A stretch of 64,000 bases of DNA from Chloroflexota bacterium (lineage in GTDB: Bacteria > Chloroflexota > Anaerolineae > UBA4142 > SHND01): contig SHND01000029.1 in NCBI GenBank assembly GCA_004295045.1, positions 49,902 through 113,901 of the forward strand, given 5' to 3'. Positions 31,499 through 40,027 of the stretch are shown here, in pieces (position 1 is the stretch's first letter; the number at the start of each line of letters is the position of its first letter). The notes under the pieces are model-generated. The model worked only from the letters and a program-made list of their open reading frames with translations, had not been told where the DNA came from and ran no database searches. The translations under genes and the position numbers were made by a program.

Positions 31499-31990
31499 AT
31501 GAATAGAAAACATCCAACAAATCGAAACGTAGCAGCGGCAACCGCGCTGGCATTGATTGCTTTGATCTTTCTTTCCTTTTGCAGCCCACCATCTACACAG
31601 TCATCAAAAACACAAACTAACGCAAACACGCCTACGCTAACGGCAGACCAACCTCTTCCAGGAGTAACCATTATTGGGCTTGAACCTGCACCTGTGCTTG
31701 GAATAGTCGTTGACCGTAATATGCAAATTGTGTACGTGGAAAAGGAAGGCGCTGCAGAAAAAGGTGGCATCAAAAAAGGTGACATTCTGAAAGGGGTCAA
31801 CTCAAAAAGCGTAACGCAGCCAAATGCTGCACGTGAAGCATTTTATTCGCTTAACCCATCCCAAAAATCCAAATTAGTTATCCTCCGAGATGGAAAAGAA
31901 ATGACGCTCGAAATACGCCCCGCCAAACCGATTGCAAGAGCGGGTCAAGCAATGCCAACCCCAGTGCCGCCCGAAATGACATCTTTTTGA
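31499..31990 (+). CDS. PDZ-domain lipoprotein
   Basis: 163 residues. A signal peptide ends in a lipobox-like LSFC at about residue 28, followed by a Ser/Thr/Gln-rich linker and a single PDZ domain (GIVVDRNMQIVYVEKEGAAE, GGIKKGDILKGVNSKSV, KSKLVILRDGKEMTLEIRP). There is no protease domain. It is probably membrane-anchored outside the cytoplasm and binds peptide C-termini. Lower GC and simpler codon use than its neighbours. Confidence 0.82.
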   Translation: MNRKHPTNRNVAAATALALIALIFLSFCSPPSTQSSKTQTNANTPTLTADQPLPGVTIIGLEPAPVLGIVVDRNMQIVYVEKEGAAEKGGIKKGDILKGVNSKSVTQPNAAREAFYSLNPSQKSKLVILRDGKEMTLEIRPAKPIARAGQAMPTPVPPEMTSF

Positions 31991-32000
31991 AATAAAAAAA

Positions 32001-32034
32001 CTCGCTCGGAAAATTCCGGCGAGGTTTTTTTTGT
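32001..32034. terminator. Bidirectional terminator
   Basis: CTCGCTCGGAA / TTCCGGCGAG hairpin with one mismatch, flanked by seven A on the left and eight T on the right, between convergent genes. Confidence 0.9.
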
Positions 32035-32039
32035 TTACG

Positions 32040-33254
32040 CTAACGCGCTGCCACCGCCATTTTGCGTTGACGATTGGCTTGAATGTATTGTTGGATCGCG
32101 TCGGCGTTCGGTTGATTGAACATGGACGCGCTCGGCTCGATGCCGTCAATGCGGCGCCGCGGCAATTTTTGATTCAACACGCGTTCGATTTTTTTCACCT
32201 GCGGTTCGTCGAGCGGCGTCACGAGCGTATACGCGCTGCCCACGGCTTGCGCGCGCCCCGTGCGTCCGATGCGATGCACATAATCTTCGGCTTGCATCGG
32301 CACATCGTAATTGACGACGTGCGAGATACCTTCAACATCAATCCCGCGCGCGGCAATATCCGTGGCAACCAGCACGCGCGCTTTGCCGTTGCGGAACGCG
32401 CTGAGCGCGGCGACGCGTTGATTTTGCGAACGGTTGCCGTGAATGACATCCGCGCGAATGTTTGCTTTTTTGAGATGCCTGACGATTTTGTCCGCGCGAT
32501 GTTTGGTGCGCGCAAAAACGAGAACGCTTTCCATTTCCTTGTCCGCGAGCAATTTTTGCAGCGCTTCGGTTTTCTGATGTTCGCCAACAGTGAACAACGC
32601 TTGTTCAATTGCTTGTGGCGTCGCGGTGGTTTCCACTGCAATGCGCGCGGGTTTGCGCGTCACTTCGGACGCGAGCGAAAGAATTTCCGCGACGAGCGTT
32701 GCCGAGAACAGCATCGTTTGGCGTTCGTGCGGCAGTTCGCGCACAATGCGCCGAATCGCAGGCAAAAAGCCAACGTCCAACATGCGGTCGGCTTCGTCCA
32801 AGACCAATACTTGCAAAGCTTTGAACGTCACATAGCCGCGATTCATGTGGTCTTGCAAACGTCCGGGCGTGGCAATGACAATATCGGTGCGGCGTTTGAG
32901 CGCCTGTTCTTGATTCACCATACCGACGCCGCCGTAAATTGCGGCGACGCGCAAGTCGGTATGTCTGACCAACGCCTGCGCTTGTTCAGCGACTTGGAGC
33001 GCGAGTTCGCGCGTTGGCACAAGAATCAACACGCGCAAAGAATGTTGCGCGACGTTCTGCGCAAGTAATTTTTGAATAGCAGGAATGAGGAACGCGGCGG
33101 TTTTGCCCGTGCCTGTTTCTGCGGAACCTAAAATGTCTTGACCTGTCAGCGCAACGGGAATTGTCGCGGCTTGAATCGGCGTTGGTTCTTGAAAGCCGAG
33201 CGCGGCGATGCTTTTTTGCAGGCGCGCGTCAAGACTGAATTGATTGAAATTCAT
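32040..33254 (-). CDS. DEAD-box RNA helicase, RhlE-like
   Basis: 404 residues with all DEAD-box motifs: Q motif (GFQEPTPIQAATIPVAL), AETGTGKT, PTRELALQ, TPGRLQDH, DEAD (VLDEADRML), SAT, ARGIDVEGISHVVNYDVP and HRIGRTGR. It ends soon after the second RecA domain with a short basic tail (QANRQRKMAVAAR), as RhlE does. It unwinds RNA in ribosome assembly or decay. AGGAG lies before the ATG, and a long untranslated leader precedes it. Confidence 0.93.
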   Translation of the reverse strand: MNFNQFSLDARLQKSIAALGFQEPTPIQAATIPVALTGQDILGSAETGTGKTAAFLIPAIQKLLAQNVAQHSLRVLILVPTRELALQVAEQAQALVRHTDLRVAAIYGGVGMVNQEQALKRRTDIVIATPGRLQDHMNRGYVTFKALQVLVLDEADRMLDVGFLPAIRRIVRELPHERQTMLFSATLVAEILSLASEVTRKPARIAVETTATPQAIEQALFTVGEHQKTEALQKLLADKEMESVLVFARTKHRADKIVRHLKKANIRADVIHGNRSQNQRVAALSAFRNGKARVLVATDIAARGIDVEGISHVVNYDVPMQAEDYVHRIGRTGRAQAVGSAYTLVTPLDEPQVKKIERVLNQKLPRRRIDGIEPSASMFNQPNADAIQQYIQANRQRKMAVAAR

Positions 33255-33572
33255 AAACTCCTAGCAGTAGGACAAATTTGTGCGATGCAGTTCATCGCCT
33301 TTGTCGTACTTTTCGATGCGGTGAAAATTGCCGATGTGAACTACCGCGGGGACACAGACGGGTCAGGAGAAAAAGGATGGAGCCAGCACACTCAACGGCT
33401 CACACTCAACCGAGGGGAATGACTCTCGTAGAAAAAACAAACGCCGCGCGTGCATAGAACACGGCGACGTGACTCTACAGCAAACTTGTCTCTAACGGCT
33501 GTTAGTGTAGCACGAAGCGGTGATATTACCTAATCGGGATTTGTGATATTATTTACCCTCAAGAGGTAAACT
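33255..33572 (-). promoter_or_regulatory. Long 5' leader and candidate promoter of the DEAD-box gene
   Basis: 318 bases without a convincing gene. On the minus strand TTAGGT (33528-33533) and TACACT (33504-33509), 18 bases apart, would give a leader of about 240 bases. Within it GAGCC...GGCTC can pair around a GTTGAGTGTG direct repeat. Long leaders are known for cold-shock DEAD-box helicase mRNAs such as deaD; that it regulates here is inference. Confidence 0.4.
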
Positions 33573-33803
33573 ATGACAACGTATCTATCGGACAGAATCA
33601 CGGTGAACCCCGAACAATGCGGCGGGCGTCCCTGCATTCGCGGGATGCGTATCCGTGTGAGTGATGTGCTTGATTTGCTCGCCGCAGGATTGTCTCATAG
33701 TGAAATTTTGAAAGAACTACCAGACTTGGAATTGGAAGATATTCAAGCGGTGTTGAAATTTGCCGCGCAACGAATTGACCACCCCGTTCTGGTGGTAGCA
33801 TGA
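33573..33803 (+). CDS. DUF433 antitoxin-like protein
   Basis: 76 residues of the DUF433 family: ITVNPEQCGGRPCIRGMRIR, VSDVLDLLAAGLSHSEILKE and LPDLELEDIQAVLKFAAQR. The fold is a winged or MerR-like HTH, and family members act as antitoxins to DUF5615 PIN-like toxins. AAGAGG precedes the ATG. The next gene overlaps by ATGA. Confidence 0.9.
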   Translation: MTTYLSDRITVNPEQCGGRPCIRGMRIRVSDVLDLLAAGLSHSEILKELPDLELEDIQAVLKFAAQRIDHPVLVVA

Positions 33804-34138
33804 AGATTTGGCTCAACGCACAATTATCCCCTGATCTGGCGGTGTGGATGACAAAGGAGTTCGGTGTAACGACAATCGCAATTCGAGATTTGGGGCTACG
33901 TGATGAAATAGATAGCAAGATTTTTGACCGCGCAAAAATCGAATCTGCGATCGTAATGACAAAAGACAGTGACCTTGTTGATCTCGTGAACGCCCGTGGC
34001 GCGCCGCCGCAAATTATTTGGCTAACTTGCGGCAATACTTCAAATGCTAAATTGAAAGAGATTTTGACCAAAGCAATGCCGCAAGCCATTAGATTACTTG
34101 AAGCGGGTGAAAAAGTTGTCGAAATTAGGGGCAAGTAA
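33800..34138 (+). CDS. DUF5615 PIN-like toxin
   Basis: 112 residues with the DUF5615 pattern: MKIWLNAQLSPDLAVWMTKE, DEIDSKIFDRAKIESAIVMT and KDSDLVDLVNARGAPPQIIW. The first acidic site, usually D in LxDxxLxP, is Asn here (LNAQLSP), while the KDSDL acid is present. It is the predicted RNase toxin paired with DUF433. The ATGA overlap with the antitoxin couples their translation. Confidence 0.87.
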   Translation: MKIWLNAQLSPDLAVWMTKEFGVTTIAIRDLGLRDEIDSKIFDRAKIESAIVMTKDSDLVDLVNARGAPPQIIWLTCGNTSNAKLKEILTKAMPQAIRLLEAGEKVVEIRGK

Positions 34139-34409
34139 AATCAAGAATGTCATCCTCACCGACGATACTGTGACCGTTGACCTAGAAGACGGACGCACAA
34201 TCTCTGTACCCATCGGTTGGTATCCTCGCCTCGCGAACGGGACACCGCAAGAACGCGCACATTGGGAAATCAGCGGCGCAGGATACGGAATTCATTGGCG
34301 CGATTTAGATGAGGATTTGGGAGTGGAAGGATTGTTACTGGGAAAAAAATCGAGTGAGAGTTTGGCGTCGTTGGAACGATGGTTGGAAAAGAGAAAGGGC
34401 AGTAACTGA
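34107..34409 (+). CDS. DUF2442 protein
   Basis: About 100 residues; the core VDLEDGRTISVPIGWYPRL and HWEISGAGYGIHWRDLDEDL defines DUF2442. The start is uncertain: GTG 34107 is offered, with TTG 34098 as alternative; both overlap the end of the toxin gene. DUF2442 genes often stand beside DUF4160 or PIN-like toxins, so this may be a third member of the module. Confidence 0.78.
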   Translation: MKKLSKLGASKIKNVILTDDTVTVDLEDGRTISVPIGWYPRLANGTPQERAHWEISGAGYGIHWRDLDEDLGVEGLLLGKKSSESLASLERWLEKRKGSN

Positions 34410-34430
34410 CTTGGTCATACGTTAAGCGCC

Positions 34431-34461
34431 AAGCGATTGGATATTTTCCAGTCGCTTTTTT
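34431..34461 (+). terminator. Terminator after the DUF2442 gene
   Basis: AAGCGATTGGA / TCCAGTCGCTT stem with one T-G pair, followed by TTTTT. Confidence 0.82.
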
Positions 34462-34513
34462 ATTCCCCTTTTCACCTATGCTATAATCTCTAGACCGTTC
34501 GAGTGCAATGTTC

Positions 34514-34541
34514 TTCAACTTTTAACCATCAACTTTCAACC
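34514..34541 (+). repeat. 7-base array in the leader of the EF-G-like gene
   Basis: TTCAACT, TTTAACC, ATCAACT, TTCAACC in 7-base phase, 27 bases downstream of a TATAAT (34482-34487). Confidence 0.72.
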
Positions 34542-34590
34542 TTGCGCAGCACTCGCTACTACAATCCTCTCGAAAGGGCAATGACTGCCT

Positions 34591-36672
34591 ATGAATGAGT
34601 ATAAATCGGACAAGCTACGCAATATCGCGTTGATTGGTCACTCCAGCTCCGGCAAAACCTCCCTCGCCGAAGCTCTCCTCTTTAACACGGGGGCGACGTC
34701 CCGTCTCGGCAAAGTGGACGACAGCAACACTGTCTCCGATTTCGATGCCGAGGAACAGCGCCGCAAAATTTCCATCAGCACTTCGGTCGTTCCCTGCGAA
34801 TGGAACGGCTACAAAATCAATATCATTGACACGCCCGGTTACATTGATTTCGCGGGCGAAATGAAAGGCGCGCTGCGTGTTGCCGATTGCGCGGTAATTC
34901 TCGTGGACGCCGTCGCGGGTATCGAAGTCGGCACCGAACTCGTGTGGCAATATTGCGAAGAATTGAATCTGCCGCGCGTCATTTACATCAACAAGATGGA
35001 CCGCGAGAACGCCGATTTTTTCCGCGTCCTCGATCAACTGCGTGAACGCTACGGGAAAAGCATCGCCGCGCTGCAACTGCCAATTGGACGCGAAGCATCG
35101 TTCAAGGGCGAAGTGAACGTGGTGAATCGTAAAGCGTTCATTGGCAAGAGCGAAGGCGAAATTCCTGCCGACTTGCAAGACGCGGTGGAAGAACGCCGCG
35201 CGCAACTCGTCGAAATCGCCGCCGAGAGCGACGACAAATTGATTGAAAAATATTTTGACACCGGCGAATTGAGCGACGAAGAAATTCGCGTCGGGCTCGA
35301 ACACGGCGTCGCGGGCGGAACGCTCGTGCCGGTCTTGTGCGGTTCGGCGACACAAAACATCGGCGTGGATTATTTGCACAAATTTTTTGCCGATTACGTG
35401 CCGAGTCCGGTCGAGATGCCTTCACAGGTTGCAACGAATCTTTCGACGAACAAACAAGAAAAATTATCTGACAGTGACAATGGACCCCTCGCTGCGTTCG
35501 TTTGGAAAACGCAAGCCGATCCGTATGTGGGCAAGCTCACCTATTTTCGCGTTTACAGCGGAACGATGATGTCCGATTCGCGTGTCAACAATTCGCGGAC
35601 AAACGGCGAAGAACGCATCGGACAATTGTACGTGCTGCGCGGCAAAGAACAACTGCCGATCAAACACATTTACGCGGGCGATCTCGGCGCGGTCGCAAAA
35701 CTGAACGAGACTTCGACCAACGATACGTTGTGTGACAAAGCGCATCCGCTCGAACTCGAAAAAATCTCCTACCCGAACCCCGTCTATTCCGTTGCGTTGA
35801 CGCCGAAATCGAAAACGGATTTGGACAAAATGGGTCCCGCCTTGCAAAAGCTCGTGGATGAAGACCCAACTCTGCGCGTTTATCGTGAACCGGGCACCGG
35901 CGAAAGCATCATGGCAGGCATGGGCGATTCGCACGTGGACGTTGCCGTGCGGCGCTTGAAACAAAAATTCGGCGTCGAACTTGTAACCGGCGTCCCGAAA
36001 ATTCCGTACAAAGAAACGATCACCAAAAAGACCGAAGTGCAGGGACGCCACAAAAAGCAAACGGGCGGACGCGGTCAATTCGGCGATACGTGGATTCGCT
36101 TTGAACCGCTGCCGCGCGGCACGGGCTTTGAATTTACCGAAGAGGTCTTTGGCGGCGCTGTCCCGAACCAATACATTCCCGCCGTCGAAAAAGGAATGCG
36201 CGAAATCATTTTGCGCGGCGTCCTCGCGGGCTATCCAACAACTGATTTTCGCGCGGTGTTGTACGACGGTTCGTATCATCCCGTTGATTCGAGTGAAATG
36301 GCGTTCAAGCTCGCCGCGCACAAAGCATTCAAACAAGGCATCCCGACCGCCGGTCCCGTATTATTGGAGCCCGTGATGAACATGGAAATCACCGTCCCCG
36401 AAAATTTCATGGGCGACATTATCGGCGATCTGAATACAAAACGCGCGCGTGTGCAAGGCATGGACCAAAAAGCGGGCTGGTCAATCATTACCGCGCAAGC
36501 GCCGCTCGCGGAGATCGCGCGCTATGCCACCGACCTGCGTTCGATGACACAGGGGCGCGGTTACTTTACGATGGAATTCAGTCACTATGACATTGTTCCT
36601 TCGCACATCGCCGCGCCGATTATTGAACACGCGAAAAAAGAACGCGCCGGCGAAGTGGACGAAGAGGAATAA
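34591..36672 (+). CDS. Elongation factor G paralogue (EF-G-2 type)
   Basis: 693 residues with all five EF-G domains. G1 is GHSSSGKTS, G3 is DTPGYIDF and G4 is NKMD. Tyr replaces the catalytic His of DTPGHVDF, as in the EF-G-2 group of Thermus and relatives, so GTP hydrolysis is likely slow or differently triggered. Domain IV shows GGRGQFGDTWIRFEPLPRGT and domain V follows. No rpsL/rpsG/tuf neighbours are present, which also argues for a paralogue and not the main fusA. Its role (stress, ribosome recycling) is not settled for the group. Confidence 0.92.
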   Translation: MNEYKSDKLRNIALIGHSSSGKTSLAEALLFNTGATSRLGKVDDSNTVSDFDAEEQRRKISISTSVVPCEWNGYKINIIDTPGYIDFAGEMKGALRVADCAVILVDAVAGIEVGTELVWQYCEELNLPRVIYINKMDRENADFFRVLDQLRERYGKSIAALQLPIGREASFKGEVNVVNRKAFIGKSEGEIPADLQDAVEERRAQLVEIAAESDDKLIEKYFDTGELSDEEIRVGLEHGVAGGTLVPVLCGSATQNIGVDYLHKFFADYVPSPVEMPSQVATNLSTNKQEKLSDSDNGPLAAFVWKTQADPYVGKLTYFRVYSGTMMSDSRVNNSRTNGEERIGQLYVLRGKEQLPIKHIYAGDLGAVAKLNETSTNDTLCDKAHPLELEKISYPNPVYSVALTPKSKTDLDKMGPALQKLVDEDPTLRVYREPGTGESIMAGMGDSHVDVAVRRLKQKFGVELVTGVPKIPYKETITKKTEVQGRHKKQTGGRGQFGDTWIRFEPLPRGTGFEFTEEVFGGAVPNQYIPAVEKGMREIILRGVLAGYPTTDFRAVLYDGSYHPVDSSEMAFKLAAHKAFKQGIPTAGPVLLEPVMNMEITVPENFMGDIIGDLNTKRARVQGMDQKAGWSIITAQAPLAEIARYATDLRSMTQGRGYFTMEFSHYDIVPSHIAAPIIEHAKKERAGEVDEEE

Positions 36673-36676
36673 ACGC

Positions 36677-36794
36677 ACAATGCAAAATGCACAATGCACA
36701 ATGCACAAAGGGCAGGTGAGATTGAAAACGCACAATGCAAAATGCACAAAGGGCAGGTGAGATTGAAAATACAGAATGTAGAATGCAAAATGCG
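36677..36794 (+). repeat. 7-base array with a 55-bp tandem duplication
   Basis: ACAATGC, AAAATGC, ACAATGC, ACAATGC, ACAAAGG, GCAGGTG, AGATTGA then the block repeats from 36732 with two units missing. Two identical 29-base stretches begin at 36700 and 36741. The array runs up to and includes the start codon of the lipoprotein gene at 36790. Confidence 0.9.
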
Positions 36795-37647
36795 GAACGC
36801 TAAATCAACTATAATCGCGCTCGTTTTTTTGAGCGCGATTATTTTGCTTGCGGCGTGTGGCGGTGAAACGGCTGCACCCACCGCCCCTACCGCGCTGAAC
36901 GCAACCGGTGTAGCTCGTTCCACGACGGCGGAATCTGATCCAACCGCGTACATTACAAATGTCGTTCTGGCAAAAGGGGCGCAGGGCGATAACTATGATC
37001 CCGTGGATGTGTCCGACACATTCGAGCCGTCACAAAAGACTCTGCATGCTATCGTGAGTTTACAGGCTGCGCCAGCCGACGCGGAGGTTCGGGCGGAATG
37101 GTATTTGATCGAAGCGACCGGGTACGCGCCCAATTCCAAGATTGATGAAAGTGGACTGAGTATCAAACAAGGCGGCACACGCAACTTGGACTTTACGCTT
37201 GAAAACACGCAAGGCGCTTGGCCCCCCGGGACGTATCAAGTCAAGATATTTTCGAATGGCGTTTTAGCCGTCACGAAAAATTTCAAGATTGAGGCAAGCA
37301 GCGACGCCCCGACGGCGAGTCCAAGTGTCATCAAGCAGATTGTGCTTGCCCAAGCAGTCAAACCGGATACGTTTGAGCCGGTCAACCCAACTACGCAATT
37401 TCAAGCAAACGCGCCTGCAATTTACACGGCGGTACTGATCGAAAATTCGCCCCCGGGAACGATTTATCGAGTGCGCTGGTATCCGCCGGGGCAGGAACCT
37501 TTGGAAAAAGAGCTTAGCCCCGGTCATTCGTTGTGGCTGGAATCGCACCTACTTCCAAGTGATGGAGGTTTCCCCACCGGCGAATACAAAGTGGAAATCT
37601 ATATGAACGATCAATTGGTGGACACGAAAACCTTCACCGTTGAATGA
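36790..37647 (+). CDS. Lipoprotein with two Ig-like repeats, function unknown
   Basis: 285 residues from ATG 36790 (MRNAKSTIIALVF); a longer frame back to 36694 merely translates the 7-base array. The lipobox is LLAACGG, followed by an Ala/Pro/Thr-rich linker. Two similar halves each hold an AxxxxxDxFxPVxxxxxF-type repeat (AKGAQGDNYDPVDVSDTFEP; AQAVKPDTFEPVNPTTQF) and end GTYQVKIFSNGVLAVTKNF and GEYKVEIYMNDQLVDTKTF. A surface-anchored protein of unknown role. Confidence 0.78.
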   Translation: MRNAKSTIIALVFLSAIILLAACGGETAAPTAPTALNATGVARSTTAESDPTAYITNVVLAKGAQGDNYDPVDVSDTFEPSQKTLHAIVSLQAAPADAEVRAEWYLIEATGYAPNSKIDESGLSIKQGGTRNLDFTLENTQGAWPPGTYQVKIFSNGVLAVTKNFKIEASSDAPTASPSVIKQIVLAQAVKPDTFEPVNPTTQFQANAPAIYTAVLIENSPPGTIYRVRWYPPGQEPLEKELSPGHSLWLESHLLPSDGGFPTGEYKVEIYMNDQLVDTKTFTVE

Positions 37648-37653
37648 GGAACG

Positions 37654-39321
37654 ATGCAAGCACGGTTTTCCCCCAACGCCGCCGCGTGGTTCTATCGCAT
37701 TCTCCTCGTTGTCTTTTTGCTGATCTTTGTGTTCGTTTGGATCCGCAACGCGTGGTTATCCGATGACGCATACATTACGCTGCGGACAGTTTATAATTTT
37801 CTGCACAGCTTGGGTCCGAATTTCAATCCGGGCGAACGCGTCCAAACGTACACTCACCCACTCTGGTTTCTTGTACTAATTCCCACACACGCGCTCACGG
37901 GCGAGGGCTACTATTCGACCCTCGCCCTCTCCTTTTTTGTTTCGCTCGCAACGCTTTTCCTCTTGATAAAATTTTTGGCACGTACGCCGCAGCAAGCCCT
38001 CTTTGCCATCGGCGCAATGATTTTGTCGGGCGCGTACATAGACTACAGCTCATCGGGGTTGGAGAATCCGCTTTCGCAATTGATGCTGGCGCTCTTTTTT
38101 ATCCCGTTCTTTGCCACAACTTCAATGCGGCGATTGTTTTGGGCAAGTCTCGCCGCCGCCCTGACAACCCTCACGCGCTTTGACCTGATTCTGATCGTCC
38201 TTCCGCCACTCGTTCTCGTTTTTATTCAAACGTGGCAAGCTTATCCACAGCAACGGAGACGCGTCCTTGCAACCCTCGCGGTAGGATTTGTTCCGCTGCT
38301 TTTGTGGTGTCTCTTTGCGCTCGTGTACTATGGGATGCTTCTGCCCAACACGTATTATGCCAAGATGCCCGCCAATGTATCGCTGGCGATGTGGCTCGGA
38401 CAGGGATGGAATTATTTTCTCCATTCACTCCGCGTTGATCCCATCACGCTTGCCGTCATCGCGTTTGCGGTAGGCGTCGCGATTTATGCGCGCGATCGCG
38501 CGTTGATTTGCATCGCGGGCGGAATTATTTTGTATCTGATATATGTTTGGCGGATTGGCGGGGATTTTATGAGCGGGCGGTTTTTTACCGCGCCGTTTTT
38601 TTGCGCGCTGATAATTTTAGTGCGGGTTGAATTGTTGAGTAAATTCGAATATCTTGCATCCATTGCGCTCGGCGCGCTTTTACTCGGTTTTCTCGCGCCG
38701 CGTCCGCCCATTCTTTCGGATGAAACATTCGGCGCGTTGACCGACCCCGAACGCATCGCACTGGTGGGTCCCGACCGCGTTACGGATCAGCGCGCGTTTT
38801 ATTATCATTGGACCGGCTTGCTGCGCAATCTCGACGGCATGAAAAATTTCGAACAACTCACCGAAGTCCAAGAAGGTTTGCGTGTCCGAGCAGGACGCGG
38901 AGGCATTTTCCGAACCACCGGAATGGGAATCCGCAGCTATTACGCGGGCCCCGCCATCTATGTCGTTGATGAATTGGCGCTCGCCGACCCCTTTCTCGCG
39001 TGGCTGCCGCGCAAAGATGGTTGGTGGCTCATCGGACACTTTACGCGTTGTCCGCCGCTCGGCTATGCGGTTACGATTCAAGGTAAAACAATCGTGCGCA
39101 AACGACGCAACTTTATCAAGAACGAGATTCAAGAACCCGCGCTGGCAGAATTGTACGAGCAGCTGTGGTTACTCGAGCGCGGCAATCCATTCGACAGTCG
39201 CCGTCTTGCAGCCATCCTCAAGCTGAATTTGGGAGGTTACAATTCTTTGCGCAGTCAGACCTATCCGTGCGAAAATTTTTGGGGCGGCAGTGCAGACCCG
39301 GCGAGTCAGATCGCCAAGTGA
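37654..39321 (+). CDS. GT-C-type glycosyltransferase-like membrane protein
   Basis: 555 residues with about ten membrane helices. After the first helix the loop has LSDDAYITLRTVYNFL and PNFNPGERVQTYTHPLWFLV, the Asp pair and loop pattern of GT-C enzymes related to AftB and other polyprenyl-phosphate-sugar transferases. The C-terminal 200 residues are soluble and extracytoplasmic. Donor and acceptor are unknown. It starts 6 bases after the lipoprotein gene. Confidence 0.72.
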   Translation: MQARFSPNAAAWFYRILLVVFLLIFVFVWIRNAWLSDDAYITLRTVYNFLHSLGPNFNPGERVQTYTHPLWFLVLIPTHALTGEGYYSTLALSFFVSLATLFLLIKFLARTPQQALFAIGAMILSGAYIDYSSSGLENPLSQLMLALFFIPFFATTSMRRLFWASLAAALTTLTRFDLILIVLPPLVLVFIQTWQAYPQQRRRVLATLAVGFVPLLLWCLFALVYYGMLLPNTYYAKMPANVSLAMWLGQGWNYFLHSLRVDPITLAVIAFAVGVAIYARDRALICIAGGIILYLIYVWRIGGDFMSGRFFTAPFFCALIILVRVELLSKFEYLASIALGALLLGFLAPRPPILSDETFGALTDPERIALVGPDRVTDQRAFYYHWTGLLRNLDGMKNFEQLTEVQEGLRVRAGRGGIFRTTGMGIRSYYAGPAIYVVDELALADPFLAWLPRKDGWWLIGHFTRCPPLGYAVTIQGKTIVRKRRNFIKNEIQEPALAELYEQLWLLERGNPFDSRRLAAILKLNLGGYNSLRSQTYPCENFWGGSADPASQIAK

Positions 39322-39338
39322 CCTGCCCGCAAACAGAG

Positions 39339-39863
39339 CTAACCTCCGACCCCCATTAGCTTGAGCGGCAGCGCATACACCCATCCCAAGAACTGATCCC
39401 AAAGATTCGCGTTCGGTTTCACAGTCAGCGCGCGCGCGTTTTCGCCCAACGATTGCATTGTTGCGCCGCGTGAAAGATAATAACGGCTCAGTCGTTTCCG
39501 CGTAGTGTATTCGTCCTCAAACGCATTCCCCTCGTGCAATAAATCCGCCGCCTGCATAAACAACGCGCCCGCCGCTTCCGAATTCCCCACGCGGTCTTCC
39601 AGCTGCGCCAAATTGCCTACCGCACGCCCCTGCCCTGCCGCGTCACCCAATTCGACAAATAAAAGCTGCGCTTGCTCCAATGCCGCGCGCGCATCGGGCG
39701 TGCGATCCAGCAGCGTGTACACTACGCCCAAGTCGTTCCATGCCAGCGCGGCTTGGCGCTTGTCCCCTTTTGTTTCGGCTTCGGTTCGCTCCCGTTCCAA
39801 GATTGCTGCCGCCTCGTCGAGCGTATTGTTCTGCACATAGACTTGTAGTTGATTTTGGTTCAT
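39339..39863 (-). CDS. TPR-repeat protein
   Basis: 174 residues from ATG 39863 with GGAGC upstream. Three to four TPR units: LDEAAAILERERTEAETKGD, AALAWNDLGVVYTLLDRTPD, GRAVGNLAQLEDRVGNSEAA and LSRYYLSRGATMQ. The C-terminus ends in a short hydrophobic stretch (QFLGWVYALPLKLMGVGG) that may touch the membrane. Protein-interaction role only. Confidence 0.78.
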   Translation of the reverse strand: MNQNQLQVYVQNNTLDEAAAILERERTEAETKGDKRQAALAWNDLGVVYTLLDRTPDARAALEQAQLLFVELGDAAGQGRAVGNLAQLEDRVGNSEAAGALFMQAADLLHEGNAFEDEYTTRKRLSRYYLSRGATMQSLGENARALTVKPNANLWDQFLGWVYALPLKLMGVGG

Positions 39864-39980
39864 TTCTTTGCTCCAAGAAAAATGATGTCGCGATTTTAGC
39901 ATCCCATGAGCGGGCGAGGCAATGGGATATTTGTAAATGTTTTGAGATGCGTTATACTCGCGACGATTCTCATTTCACAC

Positions 39981-40020
39981 CATCGCACTATTGCACTATC
40001 TCACAATCTCACTATCGCAC
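39981..40020 (+). repeat. 8-base array before the DUF362 gene
   Basis: CATCGCAC, TATTGCAC, TATCTCAC, AATCTCAC, TATCGCAC, ending 7 bases before the ATG at 40028; no Shine-Dalgarno sequence is present. Confidence 0.85.
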
Positions 40021-40027
40021 GCCCAAT

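Noticed and set aside
34591..36672. Main translation elongation factor fusA
   Set aside because: DTPGYIDF in place of DTPGHVDF and no str-operon neighbours indicate an EF-G-2-type paralogue.
36694..36789. 32 extra residues on the lipoprotein
   Set aside because: They are translated from the 7-base array and would put charged residues before the signal peptide.
39680..40027. The DUF362 frame is open for 116 codons upstream of ATG 40028
   Set aside because: That part is antisense to the TPR gene and then translates the 8-base array; it has no DUF362 similarity.
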